DNA of 64,000 nt from VFKU01 sp964620045 (GTDB lineage Bacteria > Hydrogenedentota > Hydrogenedentia > Hydrogenedentales > GCA-2746185), in NCBI GenBank assembly GCA_964620045.1, contig CAZUJL010000003.1, positions 62,001-126,000 on the forward strand, in the 5' to 3' direction. Below, one piece after another: positions 51,140-60,479 of this stretch. The notes beneath the pieces were generated by a model. It saw only the letters and a list, made by a program, of their open reading frames with translations. It was not told the DNA's origin and ran no database searches. Position 1 is the first letter of the stretch. Each line of letters begins with the position of its first letter. The position numbers were made by a program, and so were the translations under genes.

Positions 51140-53227
51140 ATGGCAGGCAAGAAAATTCAGAACCGGTGGGACGATTCCGCCGCAAAGGGCATGAACGAAC
51201 CGGCGCTGCTGCGCTACCGCTCGAATCTTCTCGGCGCCGACCTCGCGCTGACGAATTTCGCCGGCGGCAACACGAGCGTGAAAGTCACCACGCCCGACCC
51301 GCTTACGCGCAAGGACGTCGAAGTGATGTGGGTGAAGGGCTCCGGCGGCGACCTCGGCAGCATGGGGCTCGACGGCTTCTCCACCTTATATATGGACAAG
51401 CTGCAGAGCCTGAAGGGCCTCTACCGCGGCCTCGCGCACGAAGACGAGATGGTCGACTACCTGCCGCATTGCACCTTCAACAACAACCCGCGCGCGGCCA
51501 GCATCGACACGCCGCTGCACGCGTTTATCCCGCGCCGCCACGTCGACCATCTGCATCCGGACGCGCTGATCGCGATCGCGGCCTGCAAAGACGGCGAGCG
51601 CGTGATGAAGGAAGTCTATGGCGATGACCTCGGCTGGGTGCCGTGGCAGCGCCCCGGTTTCGATCTCGGCCTGAAGATCGAGGCGAAGTACAACGAGAAC
51701 CCGAAGCGCAAAGGCATCATCCTCGGCGGCCACGGTCTGTTCACGTGGGGCGATGACGCGAAGTCCTGCTACAACACCACGCTCGAAGTCATCCAGCGCG
51801 CGGAGGATTACCTCGCGGCGAAGGCCAGCAAGGCGCCGTTCGGCGGGGAGCGCATCACCGCGTTGAGCGAAGGCGAGCGTCGCACGTTCGCCGAGGCCAT
51901 CATGCCGTTGCTGCGCGGCAAGCTCTCGAAGGAGCGCCCGAAGCTTGGTCATTTCACCGACGCGCCGGAAGTTTTGCAGTTCGTTGGTTCGAAGTGTTGC
52001 ATCGAACTCGCCGCGAAGGGCACGTCCTGCCCGGATCACTTCTTGCGCACGAAGATTTGGCCGCTCGTGATCGACATCGACCCGCACAAGACTTCGGCCG
52101 AGGACGTCGCGAAGCAACTCGACGGCCTGTTCGAGGACTACCGCAAGCGTTACGAGGCCTACTACGACCGCTGCAAGAAGCCGAACTCCCCGGCGATTCG
52201 CGACCCGTATCCCGTCGTGATTCTCATTCCGGGCGTCGGTATGTTCACCTTCGCGGCGGACAAGGCGACCGCGCGCATCGCGGGCGAGTTTTATGTGAAT
52301 GCGATCAACGTGATGCGCGGCGCGACCGACGTGAGCGAATACGTCGGCCTGCCCGAGCAGGAAGCCTTCGACATCGAGTACTGGCTGCTCGAAGAAGCCA
52401 AGCTCAAGCGCATGCCCGCGCCGAAGGCGCTCGCCGGCAAAATCGCGCTGATCACGGGCGGCGCCGGCGGCATCGGCCAGGCGACCGCGCGCCGCATGCT
52501 CAAGGAAGGCGCCTGCGTCATTCTTGCGGATATCGATCAAAAGGCGCTCGACGAAGTGCAGGCGCAGCTGCGCAAGGAATACGGCAAGGACAACGTCACC
52601 GGCCACGTCCTCGACGTCACGAAGGAAGAGGCCATCGTGTCGAAGTTCCGCGCGGCCACGCTCGACTTCGGCGGGCTGGACATTCTCGTGTCGAACGCCG
52701 GCATTGCATCGGCGGCGCCGTTTGAGGAAACCGGCATCGACCTGTGGAATAAGAACATCGCTGTCATGGCGACGGGCTACTTCCTCGTCTCGCGCGAAGG
52801 CTTCCGCCTGATGAAGGCGCAGGGCACCGGCGGCTCGATCGTGTTCGTGTCCAGCAAGAACGCGCTGGTCGCCTCGAAGAACGCGTCGGCGTACTGCACC
52901 GCGAAGGCCTCCGAGCTGCATCTCGCGCGCTGCGTTGCGCTCGAAGGAGCCTCGATCCAGATTCGCGTAAACGTCGTGAATCCGGACGCGGTGCTGCGCG
53001 GCTCGCGCATCTGGCAGGGCGACTGGAAGAAGGAACGCGCCGAGGCCTACAACCTCAGCGAACAGCAGCTCGAAGAGCACTACCGCAACCGCAGCCTGCT
53101 CAAGCGCAGCGTGTTTCCCGAAGACATCGCGGAAGGCGTGTACTTCTTCGCATCGGAACTCAGCGCAAAATCCACCGGAAATATTTTGAATGTGGACGCG
53201 GGGATCGACGGCAGCTTTACGCGGTAG
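51140..53227 (+). CDS. Bifunctional rhamnulose-1-phosphate aldolase/short-chain dehydrogenase
   Basis: 695 residues, ATG at 51140 (AGGAG upstream, rather distant). The N-terminal half is a class II aldolase with the zinc motif HVDHLH (134-139), a NFAGGNTSVK start and a GHGLFTWGDDAKSCY segment. The C-terminal half, from about residue 431, is a classical SDR with TGGAGGIG, NAG in LVSNAGIA and the Y-x-x-x-K of YCTAKASE. The fused family cleaves L-rhamnulose-1-phosphate (or similar 6-deoxyketose phosphates) to DHAP and lactaldehyde; the SDR half probably handles lactaldehyde or a sugar intermediate. It is the key evidence that this cluster degrades rhamnose or fucose-like sugars. It overlaps the convergent small membrane gene by 11 bp. 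Confidence 0.92.
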   Translation: MAGKKIQNRWDDSAAKGMNEPALLRYRSNLLGADLALTNFAGGNTSVKVTTPDPLTRKDVEVMWVKGSGGDLGSMGLDGFSTLYMDKLQSLKGLYRGLAHEDEMVDYLPHCTFNNNPRAASIDTPLHAFIPRRHVDHLHPDALIAIAACKDGERVMKEVYGDDLGWVPWQRPGFDLGLKIEAKYNENPKRKGIILGGHGLFTWGDDAKSCYNTTLEVIQRAEDYLAAKASKAPFGGERITALSEGERRTFAEAIMPLLRGKLSKERPKLGHFTDAPEVLQFVGSKCCIELAAKGTSCPDHFLRTKIWPLVIDIDPHKTSAEDVAKQLDGLFEDYRKRYEAYYDRCKKPNSPAIRDPYPVVILIPGVGMFTFAADKATARIAGEFYVNAINVMRGATDVSEYVGLPEQEAFDIEYWLLEEAKLKRMPAPKALAGKIALITGGAGGIGQATARRMLKEGACVILADIDQKALDEVQAQLRKEYGKDNVTGHVLDVTKEEAIVSKFRAATLDFGGLDILVSNAGIASAAPFEETGIDLWNKNIAVMATGYFLVSREGFRLMKAQGTGGSIVFVSSKNALVASKNASAYCTAKASELHLARCVALEGASIQIRVNVVNPDAVLRGSRIWQGDWKKERAEAYNLSEQQLEEHYRNRSLLKRSVFPEDIAEGVYFFASELSAKSTGNILNVDAGIDGSFTR

Positions 53228-53606
53228 GCTGCTGGGCCGCGTTATGCCGCGCGGCTAAGAACATACCTCCCATGGGAACCAGCATCAGGAGTCCTATGAT
53301 CAGTTGGGGCGGGACCGCATATTCGCCGGGCTTCCAGTCGATGGCGGCGATTGCGATATATCCGATGCTCATAAACAGGTACAGCCACCCCAGCGCGAAC
53401 AATTTGTCGAGCGGACGCCAGTAAAATTGAACGGCGCCGGCGGTGACAAGCATTCCGCCGATTACCGCGAGTAACGGCCACTGCTGCCAGTTCGCATAGG
53501 CGGCATCTCCGGCGCGCGCAAAATCGGCCCAGATATACACGAGGCCCAAGAACAGGCCAATGATGCCAATGAGCCGGCGTACGGGTTGGTCGTTTGTGTG
53601 TGTCAT
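53217..53606 (-). CDS. Small predicted membrane protein (four helices)
   Basis: 129 residues. Hydrophobic segments lie at about 11-27, 43-62, 70-90 and 100-119, with short polar loops; the ends are NQWQQ-type and HNAAQQPTA. No family recognised. It follows the next gene with only two bases between stop and start and has a similar size and helix count, so the two probably form a pair in the membrane. Confidence 0.7.
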   Translation of the reverse strand: MTHTNDQPVRRLIGIIGLFLGLVYIWADFARAGDAAYANWQQWPLLAVIGGMLVTAGAVQFYWRPLDKLFALGWLYLFMSIGYIAIAAIDWKPGEYAVPPQLIIGLLMLVPMGGMFLAARHNAAQQPTA

Positions 53607-53608
53607 GG

Positions 53609-53998
53609 CTATACCTTTTGCGGCGATGTCGACTGCTTATCCCGTACGAAGAGACACGCGATTCCCGCGACCGCGAGGATACTGGCGAAAATGGCGCCGA
53701 AGTGATCGAAGTCCCACGCTTGTGCCATTGGCATGAAGCCCCAGCGGCCATTGATCGGGAACATGTTAAATGAGATCGCAAACGCCGTCAGACTGAAGAA
53801 CAGCAATACAACGCCAAATCCGGCCGCGCGCGAAAGCGAATCGGCCATGAAGTTGTATGCGCCGATCACAACCAACCCGCCCGCGAGAAACCACACCGGG
53901 AATCCGGCCATTTGGCGCCCGCCGGCGAAGGTGAACATCGGCCATACGAACAACAGCACGCCCAAGGCGATGAGGGTAAGGCTCGCGATCTTGCGCAT
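53609..53998 (-). CDS. Small predicted membrane protein (four helices)
   Basis: 129 residues from the ATG at 53998 (GGGAG nine bases upstream), preferred over an upstream in-frame start that has no ribosome site. Four hydrophobic segments are visible: ASLTLIALGVLLFVWPMFTF, VWFLAGGLVVIGAYNFM, GFGVVLLFFSLTAFAISF and GAIFASILAVAGIACLFV. No family recognised. First gene of a two-gene leftward operon with 53217-53606. Confidence 0.7.
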   Translation of the reverse strand: MRKIASLTLIALGVLLFVWPMFTFAGGRQMAGFPVWFLAGGLVVIGAYNFMADSLSRAAGFGVVLLFFSLTAFAISFNMFPINGRWGFMPMAQAWDFDHFGAIFASILAVAGIACLFVRDKQSTSPQKV

Positions 53999-54075
53999 GG
54001 CGGGAATCTCCCGGGTGTCCGACCGAGTTTCATAATACGCCGAGTAATACCACGCGTCAACGGCAATATTCGGAC

Positions 54076-55107
54076 TTAGAGCGGGTTCTTCCGCAGCGGG
54101 TGCTTGTCGAACAGCTTCATCGTGTCCTTGTGACTCTTGATGCCCTCGGTGCAGGTCGCGTGACTCATGCACTGCGCCGCCGCGGCCACGCCGAAGCGCA
54201 TACCGTCCGCTATCGGCCAGCCTTCGTGCAGCCCGACCAGCACGCTCGCGCAGAACGCGTCGCCCGCGCCCGCGCCGCCTTGGATGTATCCGTCCGGCAA
54301 CTGGAACGACGGCTGGAAATGTTCCTCGCCGCCCCGCGTACGCGCATACGCGCCGATCGCCATGTGGATCACCACGAGTTCGCTTGACCCGATGTCCAGT
54401 AACTTTTTCGCCGACGCGCGCAGCGCCGCAGCATCCAGCACGTCGCCGTTCAGGATCGTATAACCCGTCGTCTGCCCCGCTTCGAATTCGTTGAGAATCA
54501 GGTAGTCCGTGTATTTCAGCGCGGGCGGGATGAGTTTGTTAAAGCGCTCGGAAAGTTCCGAGACGGTATCCACGGAAGTCTTAATGCCTTCCTGTTGCAA
54601 GCGGTGCAATATCTTCGCCGCCACAGTGCCGTACTGCGCGTCCGGCGCGTCAATGCCGTCCATCAGCAGCAAATACCCAAAATGCACAATGCGCGATTTG
54701 ATCGCCGAAAACGGCACGTTGTCGTACGTCACCAGATTGTTCGCACCGCGCGAGTGGAAGAACGTCCGCTTGCCCGTCGACTGCACCGTCATCACTTCGG
54801 TGTACGAGGTCGGGGCTTTGTCGGCCGTCTTCAGGTGAGTCGTGTCGACCCCGAGCGATTTGCACAGATCCAGAATCCGCCGCCCATCGTCGTCCTTTCC
54901 CACAAACCCAATCGCTTCCAGCGGAATACCCAAGTCGAACTTCGCGACATCCACCACCAGGTTGTGCGCCAGCCCGCCGCCCGAAAAGGCCTCTCCCGAA
55001 ATATTCGCCAGCGTCTGCTCCGCCGGCCACACGTCGATCATCCGCACATGGTCCATGATCCACGTGCCCAGCCCCGCTAAACCCCGCCGTTGTCCCGATC
55101 CCGCCAC
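54076..55107 (-). CDS. PfkB family carbohydrate kinase
   Basis: 343 residues from a GTG at 55107 with GGGAG nine bases upstream. Ribokinase fold: sugar-binding GGGLAHNLVVDVAKF near residue 42, and the C-terminal anion-hole/catalytic motif GGAGAGDAFCASVL with the base Asp. It phosphorylates a sugar, nucleoside or sugar phosphate using ATP. It reads away from the rhamnose-type cluster but is the only sugar kinase nearby, so it could supply the phosphate step. The physiological substrate is unproven. Confidence 0.9.
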   Translation of the reverse strand: MAGSGQRRGLAGLGTWIMDHVRMIDVWPAEQTLANISGEAFSGGGLAHNLVVDVAKFDLGIPLEAIGFVGKDDDGRRILDLCKSLGVDTTHLKTADKAPTSYTEVMTVQSTGKRTFFHSRGANNLVTYDNVPFSAIKSRIVHFGYLLLMDGIDAPDAQYGTVAAKILHRLQQEGIKTSVDTVSELSERFNKLIPPALKYTDYLILNEFEAGQTTGYTILNGDVLDAAALRASAKKLLDIGSSELVVIHMAIGAYARTRGGEEHFQPSFQLPDGYIQGGAGAGDAFCASVLVGLHEGWPIADGMRFGVAAAAQCMSHATCTEGIKSHKDTMKLFDKHPLRKNPL

Positions 55108-55240
55108 GTGCCAAAACTCCCGTAATTACGTCCAAACCGCACGAGTGTACCCGCGCACCGGCCCCGAATCGAGTTCGGCACGCTTCCGCTAGCCCCTCAA
55201 ACTTGATAGACTGTCCCACGGCTGTGGCGGAGACCCTGGA

Positions 55241-58200
55241 ATGGTTTTGGGCACCATCAAGACTAGTAAATTCGGATTCGGCGTTGCGCTTAGCGCAATC
55301 GTTCTCCTATTGGGGATTGATGCATCTGCGCAGGCGAAAGCGACGCCGGACCAGGTCGAGTTTTTCGAAAAGAGCATCCGGCCGATTCTGTCGGCCAAGT
55401 GCTACGAGTGCCACAGCGACAAAGAACAGAAGTCCAAGCTCCGGCTGGACCATATTTCGCTGGTGCTGCAGGGGGGCGAACGTGGCCCGGCCGTGGTGCC
55501 CGGCGACCCTGAAAAGAGCAATCTGGTGAAGGCCATTGAGTATCTGGACGCCAAGCTCCAGATGCCGCCCAAGACCATGCTCGAAGACGACGAAATCGAC
55601 CTGCTCATCGAGTGGGTGAAGATGGGCGCGCCGTGGCCGGATGAGCCCGCGCCGACGGCCGCCGTGTCTCCGGTGGCCGTGTTCGATCTCGCCAAGCGCA
55701 AATCGGAACACTGGGCCTGGCAACCCGTGCGCGCCGCGCAGCCGCCCGCCGTGCAAAAAGCCGACTGGCCGCTGAACCCGGTCGACAACTTCGTGCTCGC
55801 GAAGCTGGAGCAGGAAGGCCTCGCGCCCGGGCCCGACGCCGACAAGCGCACGCTGATCCGCCGGTTGTACTTCGACATCATCGGCTTGCCGCCGACGCCG
55901 GAACAGATCGAAGCCTTCGTGAACGACGGCGACCCGAAGGCCTACGAGAAACTCGTCGATTCGCTCCTCGCGAACGAACACTACGGCGAGCGCTGGGGCC
56001 GCCACTGGCTTGACCTCGTGCGCTACGCCGAGAGCTACGGCCACGAAGGCGACTACACAATCCGCGAGGCGTGGCGCTATCGCGACTACATCATTCGCGC
56101 GATGAACTCCGATCTGCCGTACGACCAACTCGTGCGCGAGCACATCGCGGGCGATCTCATTTCTAATCCGCGCACGAACCCGACCGACGGCACGAACGAG
56201 AGCCTGCTCGCCACCGGCTGGTGGTACATGCACCAGGCGACGCACGGGCCCGTGGACGTCGTGAAGGACGAAGCCGATCGCATCGACAACCAGATCGACG
56301 TGATCAGCAAGGCCTTCCTCGGCATGACGGTTTCGTGCGCGCGCTGCCACGATCACAAGTTCGACGCGATCAGCGCGGCGGACTATTACGCGCTCGGCGG
56401 ATTCGCGCGCGCCTCGCGCCAGGTGTGGGCGTATCTCGATCCGAACGGAAAAATCGCCGCTGCGGCGAAGAATCTGGACGAGATCCACGCTGAAGGCGCC
56501 GAGGAGCTCGGCGGCGTGCTCGAGAAGCAAGCCAAAAAGACCTCGCACGACGTCGAGCAGTATCTCCTCGCCGCCCGCGAAGCAATGTTCGGCACGCCCA
56601 AGGACAGCGACAAGAAGTACGCGCCCGAAACCGAAGTGTTCATGGACTTCGAAGGCGAGAATTTCGGCACGTGGACGGTGGAAGGCGACGCCTTCGGCGA
56701 TCGTCCCGCCAAGGGCGAGCTGAACAACCAGCAGAAGATCGACGGCAAGATCGGCGCCAGCCTCGCGAACAGCTATTTGAAGAACGACGACGGTACCGGC
56801 TCGGTGACCTCGCCCGAGTTCACGATTCGCAAGCCGTACATCCACTTCCTCGCGGCCGGCGGCAAGTTTGAGAACGCCACGGGCGTGCAATTGCAGATCA
56901 ACGGCGAGATCGTGCGCTCGATCACGGGCCGCAACGACGAAAAACTCCGCTGGTACACCTGGGAAGTCGACGAGTTCTCCGGCAAGACCGCGCGCATTCT
57001 CGTGATCGACAAACAAAAGGGCGGCTGGGGCCATATCGAGGCTGACCAGATTCTGTTCTCCGACAATCCTGCGCCGGCCGAGTCCGCGCGCCCCGTGGCG
57101 CTCGTAGCCAAAGAATTCAAAGTCGATCCCGCGACGCTCGGCCGCTGGGTGCGTCTGCTGACCAGCGGTGAGGCCGATGCGCCGCAGCATCCGCTGTACG
57201 CATGGACGCGCCTGCAAAACGCGGACAACTTCGCGACGGCGCGCGCCGAAGCGGCGACTGCACTCACACAGCAGCCGGCGCCGGAAGGCACGGAAGTGTT
57301 CGAAACCTTCGACGACGCTGGATTCGCGAAGTGGTTCCCCAGCGGCGAAGCCTTCACGCCGGCGGCGTCCGGCGCGGGCGCGTGGCAACAGGGTGGCTTC
57401 GTCGCGAGCGGCGCGGCGAACAGCGGCCTGCGCGCGCCGGAACTGCAGGGCACGCTGCGCTCGCCCACGTTCACGCTCAACCACGAGAACATCCACTTCC
57501 GCATGAAAGGCCGCGGCGGCCAGGTGCGCCTGATCGTCGGGCGCTTCATGCTCCGCGAGTCGAACGGCCTGCTCTTCGAAAGCACATGGCAGAACGCCGA
57601 CTCCGACAATTACGAGTGGGTCAACATGACCGGCGGCCTGAATAAGTGGCTGGGGTATGAGGCCTACATCGAAATCGTCGACGACGGCACCGGCTGGATC
57701 GCCGTCGACGAGATTCGTTTCTCCAAAGGCGCGCCCGCGCCCGACGTCTCCGCCGCCGCGCGCAAGCTGATCGACGACGACAAGCTCTCCTCGCCCGAAG
57801 ATCTCGCGAAGGCCTACGCAACCTGGACCGGCGACGCGCTCAAGCACTGGGAAAAGCAGGGTATCGATTCCGATACCGCCACGTGGCTCGATCTGTTGCG
57901 GCAAAGCGAGCTGACCAGTTTCGTGGCGTACGACAAGAAAAACGCCGAACTCTCCGGGCAACTCGCGGAAGCCATGAAGGACGTTCCGGAACCGGTGCGC
58001 GCGTTGTCGATCACCGACGGCACGCCCGAGCCGGCCTATATCTTCATTCGCGGCAATCACGGCGAACACGGCGCGCGTGTGGAGCGCCGCTTCCTCGAAG
58101 CGATCGACGGCGGCCAGCCGTTGGCGATTGGCGCGGACGTCAGCGGACGCGTCGAACTCGCCTCGGAGATTACCTCGCCCAATAATCCGCTCTTTCCGCG

Positions 58201-59026
58201 TGTGATGGCGAATCGTTTCTGGCACCATTTATTTGGCCGTGGCATTGTCGCCTCGACGGATAACTTTGGTGTGCTCGGGTCCGCGCCATCGCATCCGGAA
58301 CTGCTTGATTACCTTGCCGCGACGTTCCGCGATGACAAATACTCGATGAAGGATATGGTCCGGTTGCTGGTGACGTCGCACACCTACCGCATGTCGAGCG
58401 CCCCGGCCGATAAGGTCGCCGAAGAAAAAGACCCGAGCAATATCCTGCTGCACCGCGCGTCGGTGCGCCGCCTCGAGAGCGAGGCCATCCGCGACTCGAT
58501 GCTCGCCGCCGCCGGCACGCTCGATCCGAAAATGTTCGGCGTCTCGGTGACGGCGTATCTCTCGCCGTCGAACACAAACGGCCGTCGTCCCGGCAAGTCG
58601 GGCCCCATGGACGGCGATCGCCGCCGCAGCATCTATCTCGAAGTGCGGCGCAACTTCCTGTCCGACATGTTGCTCGCGTTCGACATGCCGCTGCCCGACA
58701 GCACCGTCGGCAAGCGCACGGTGTCGAATGTGCCCGCGCAGTCGCTGATCTTCATGAACGATCCCTTCGTCGCCGAACAGGCAAAGGCCTGGGGCGCCGC
58801 GCAGGCCTCCGCCGCCGGCAGTTTCGACGACAAGGTATCCGCAATGTGCGAGCGAGCCTGGGGGCGTCCGGCCACGCCGGCCGAGCTGCAATCCATGCGC
58901 GGGTTCGTCGATCAGCAGCGCGCGGTGTACGGACTCGATGACGCGGCCGCGCTGAGCGATCCGCGTATCTGGGCCGACATCGCGCAGGTGATGTTTATGA
59001 CCAAGTCGTTTATTTTCGTGGGATGA
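55241..59026 (+). CDS. Secreted PSCyt1/DUF1549/DUF1553 protein with two inserted beta-sandwich modules
   Basis: 1261 residues, ATG at 55241 with GGAG upstream. Signal peptide about 1-30. One haem motif CYECH (54-58) with a distal Met in KLQMPPKTM. DUF1549 follows (WPLNPVDNFVLAKLEQEGLA, then RRLYFDIIGLPPTPEQIEAF, WLDLVRYAESYGHEGD, CARCHDHKFDAI). The middle has two related lectin-like modules, EVFMDFEGENFGTWTVEGDA and EVFETFDDAGFAKWFPSGEA, each about 150 residues. DUF1553 ends the protein (NPLFPRVMANRFWHHLFGRG, then SNVPAQSLIFMNDPF). Paired with DUF1501 17 bases downstream. The duplicated modules suggest polysaccharide binding. Confidence 0.92.
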   Translation: MVLGTIKTSKFGFGVALSAIVLLLGIDASAQAKATPDQVEFFEKSIRPILSAKCYECHSDKEQKSKLRLDHISLVLQGGERGPAVVPGDPEKSNLVKAIEYLDAKLQMPPKTMLEDDEIDLLIEWVKMGAPWPDEPAPTAAVSPVAVFDLAKRKSEHWAWQPVRAAQPPAVQKADWPLNPVDNFVLAKLEQEGLAPGPDADKRTLIRRLYFDIIGLPPTPEQIEAFVNDGDPKAYEKLVDSLLANEHYGERWGRHWLDLVRYAESYGHEGDYTIREAWRYRDYIIRAMNSDLPYDQLVREHIAGDLISNPRTNPTDGTNESLLATGWWYMHQATHGPVDVVKDEADRIDNQIDVISKAFLGMTVSCARCHDHKFDAISAADYYALGGFARASRQVWAYLDPNGKIAAAAKNLDEIHAEGAEELGGVLEKQAKKTSHDVEQYLLAAREAMFGTPKDSDKKYAPETEVFMDFEGENFGTWTVEGDAFGDRPAKGELNNQQKIDGKIGASLANSYLKNDDGTGSVTSPEFTIRKPYIHFLAAGGKFENATGVQLQINGEIVRSITGRNDEKLRWYTWEVDEFSGKTARILVIDKQKGGWGHIEADQILFSDNPAPAESARPVALVAKEFKVDPATLGRWVRLLTSGEADAPQHPLYAWTRLQNADNFATARAEAATALTQQPAPEGTEVFETFDDAGFAKWFPSGEAFTPAASGAGAWQQGGFVASGAANSGLRAPELQGTLRSPTFTLNHENIHFRMKGRGGQVRLIVGRFMLRESNGLLFESTWQNADSDNYEWVNMTGGLNKWLGYEAYIEIVDDGTGWIAVDEIRFSKGAPAPDVSAAARKLIDDDKLSSPEDLAKAYATWTGDALKHWEKQGIDSDTATWLDLLRQSELTSFVAYDKKNAELSGQLAEAMKDVPEPVRALSITDGTPEPAYIFIRGNHGEHGARVERRFLEAIDGGQPLAIGADVSGRVELASEITSPNNPLFPRVMANRFWHHLFGRGIVASTDNFGVLGSAPSHPELLDYLAATFRDDKYSMKDMVRLLVTSHTYRMSSAPADKVAEEKDPSNILLHRASVRRLESEAIRDSMLAAAGTLDPKMFGVSVTAYLSPSNTNGRRPGKSGPMDGDRRRSIYLEVRRNFLSDMLLAFDMPLPDSTVGKRTVSNVPAQSLIFMNDPFVAEQAKAWGAAQASAAGSFDDKVSAMCERAWGRPATPAELQSMRGFVDQQRAVYGLDDAAALSDPRIWADIAQVMFMTKSFIFVG

Positions 59027-59042
59027 CCGCAGGAGTACAGCG

Positions 59043-60479
59043 ATGAGCCACTGCAATTGTTTCCGCGAGACGCCGATTACGCGGCGCGACATCCTCAAGC
59101 AAGCCTCCGCCGGCTTCGGCGCGTTCGCGCTCGCCTGCCTGATGGGCGAAAAAGGCTACGCCGCGCCGAATCTGCAGCCCGGCACGAGCGCCGAAGGCGC
59201 CGGCCCGCACTACACGCCGAAGGCCAAGCGCGTGATCTTCCTGTACATGGACGGCGGCGTGTCGCAGGTGGACTCCTTCGACCCCAAGCCGCGCCTCACG
59301 CAGGACAACGGCAAGCCCTTCGCCATGAAAATGGAGCCGACGCAGTTCGACAACAACGGCAACACGCTCGGCGCGTTGTGGGAATTCAAGAACTACGGCC
59401 AGTCTGGCCTGCCAGTCAGCGATCTGTTCCCGCACGTCGGCGGTTGCGCCGACGACCTGACCCTGATCCGCTCGATGGTGTCGAATTTCTCCGAACACAA
59501 CGCCGCAAATTATTTCCTGCACACCGGCCTTGGGCAATCCGGCCGTCCGAGCATGGGCGCGTGGACGTCATACGGTCTCGGCGCGGCGAGCAAGGATCTG
59601 CCGGGGTATGTCGTGTTGAACGGCGGACTCATTCCGTCCGGCGGCGTGGACAATTTCGGTTCCGGGTTCCTGCCCGCGACCTACCAGGCGTCGCTGATGC
59701 GGCCGACCGACACGCCGCTGGCCAACATCAAGCCGCTCGAGGCCGACAAGCGTCTGCAGGACAACAAATTCGCGCTGATGCATTCGCTGGACGCGTCGAC
59801 GATCGAGCAGATGGGCAAGCACGACGCCATCGAGAGCGCGATCGAAAACTACGAGCTCGCGTATCGCATGCAGGCGGCCGTGCCCGAGCTAATGGACATC
59901 AAGGGCGAGAGCGAAGCCACCAAAAAGCTTTACGGCCTCGACGATGAATACGAACACACGCGCAGCTATGCGATGCAGTGTCTCGTCGCGCGGCGCCTCG
60001 TTGAGCGCGGCGTGCGGTTCATCGAGCTCACCTGCCCGCCGATCAAGGGTTCCGATCGCTGGGACGCGCACGGCGGTCTGAAGGAAAATCACACGAACAA
60101 CTCGCGCGCGGTGGACAAGCCGATCGCGGGCCTGTTGAAGGACCTCAAGTCGCGCGGCTTGTTGGAAGACACGCTCGTCGTGTGGACCGGCGAGTTCGGC
60201 CGCACCCCGTTCGCGCAGGGATATAACGGCCGCGATCACAACCCCTTCGGTTTCTCGATGTGGATGGCGGGAGGCGGCACGAAGCCCGGCGTAGTGTACG
60301 GTCAGACCGACGAATTCGGGTACAAGGTTGTGGAGAACAAGGTCGAAATCCACGACCTGCACGCCACCATGCTGCACCTGCTCGGTTTCGATCATACCAA
60401 GCTCACGTATCGCTTCGGAGGCCGCGACATGCGCCTGACCGACGTGCACGGCCACGTTGTAAAGGAAGTGTTGGCGTGA
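59043..60479 (+). CDS. Tat-exported DUF1501 protein
   Basis: 478 residues, ATG at 59043 with AGGAG seven bases upstream. Tat motif TRRDILKQ (Arg14-Arg15). The family segments are FLYMDGGVSQVDSFDPKPRL, GRPSMGAWTSYGLG, VWTGEFGRTPFAQG and GRDHNPFGFSMWMAGGG. It lacks part of the N-terminal extension of the copy at 33994 but has the same overall plan. Its stop codon overlaps the GTG proposed as start of the next gene. Confidence 0.93.
   Translation: MSHCNCFRETPITRRDILKQASAGFGAFALACLMGEKGYAAPNLQPGTSAEGAGPHYTPKAKRVIFLYMDGGVSQVDSFDPKPRLTQDNGKPFAMKMEPTQFDNNGNTLGALWEFKNYGQSGLPVSDLFPHVGGCADDLTLIRSMVSNFSEHNAANYFLHTGLGQSGRPSMGAWTSYGLGAASKDLPGYVVLNGGLIPSGGVDNFGSGFLPATYQASLMRPTDTPLANIKPLEADKRLQDNKFALMHSLDASTIEQMGKHDAIESAIENYELAYRMQAAVPELMDIKGESEATKKLYGLDDEYEHTRSYAMQCLVARRLVERGVRFIELTCPPIKGSDRWDAHGGLKENHTNNSRAVDKPIAGLLKDLKSRGLLEDTLVVWTGEFGRTPFAQGYNGRDHNPFGFSMWMAGGGTKPGVVYGQTDEFGYKVVENKVEIHDLHATMLHLLGFDHTKLTYRFGGRDMRLTDVHGHVVKEVLA

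Noticed and set aside
51386..53080. A 564-codon antisense open frame over the rhamnulose-phosphate aldolase gene
   Set aside because: No recognisable motif, and the plus-strand gene has complete aldolase and SDR signatures.
55307..58228. A 973-codon open frame on the strand opposite the cytochrome/DUF1549 gene
   Set aside because: It is Arg/His/Ala-rich, lacks any family motif and lies antisense to a well-supported gene; GC-rich third positions keep such frames open.
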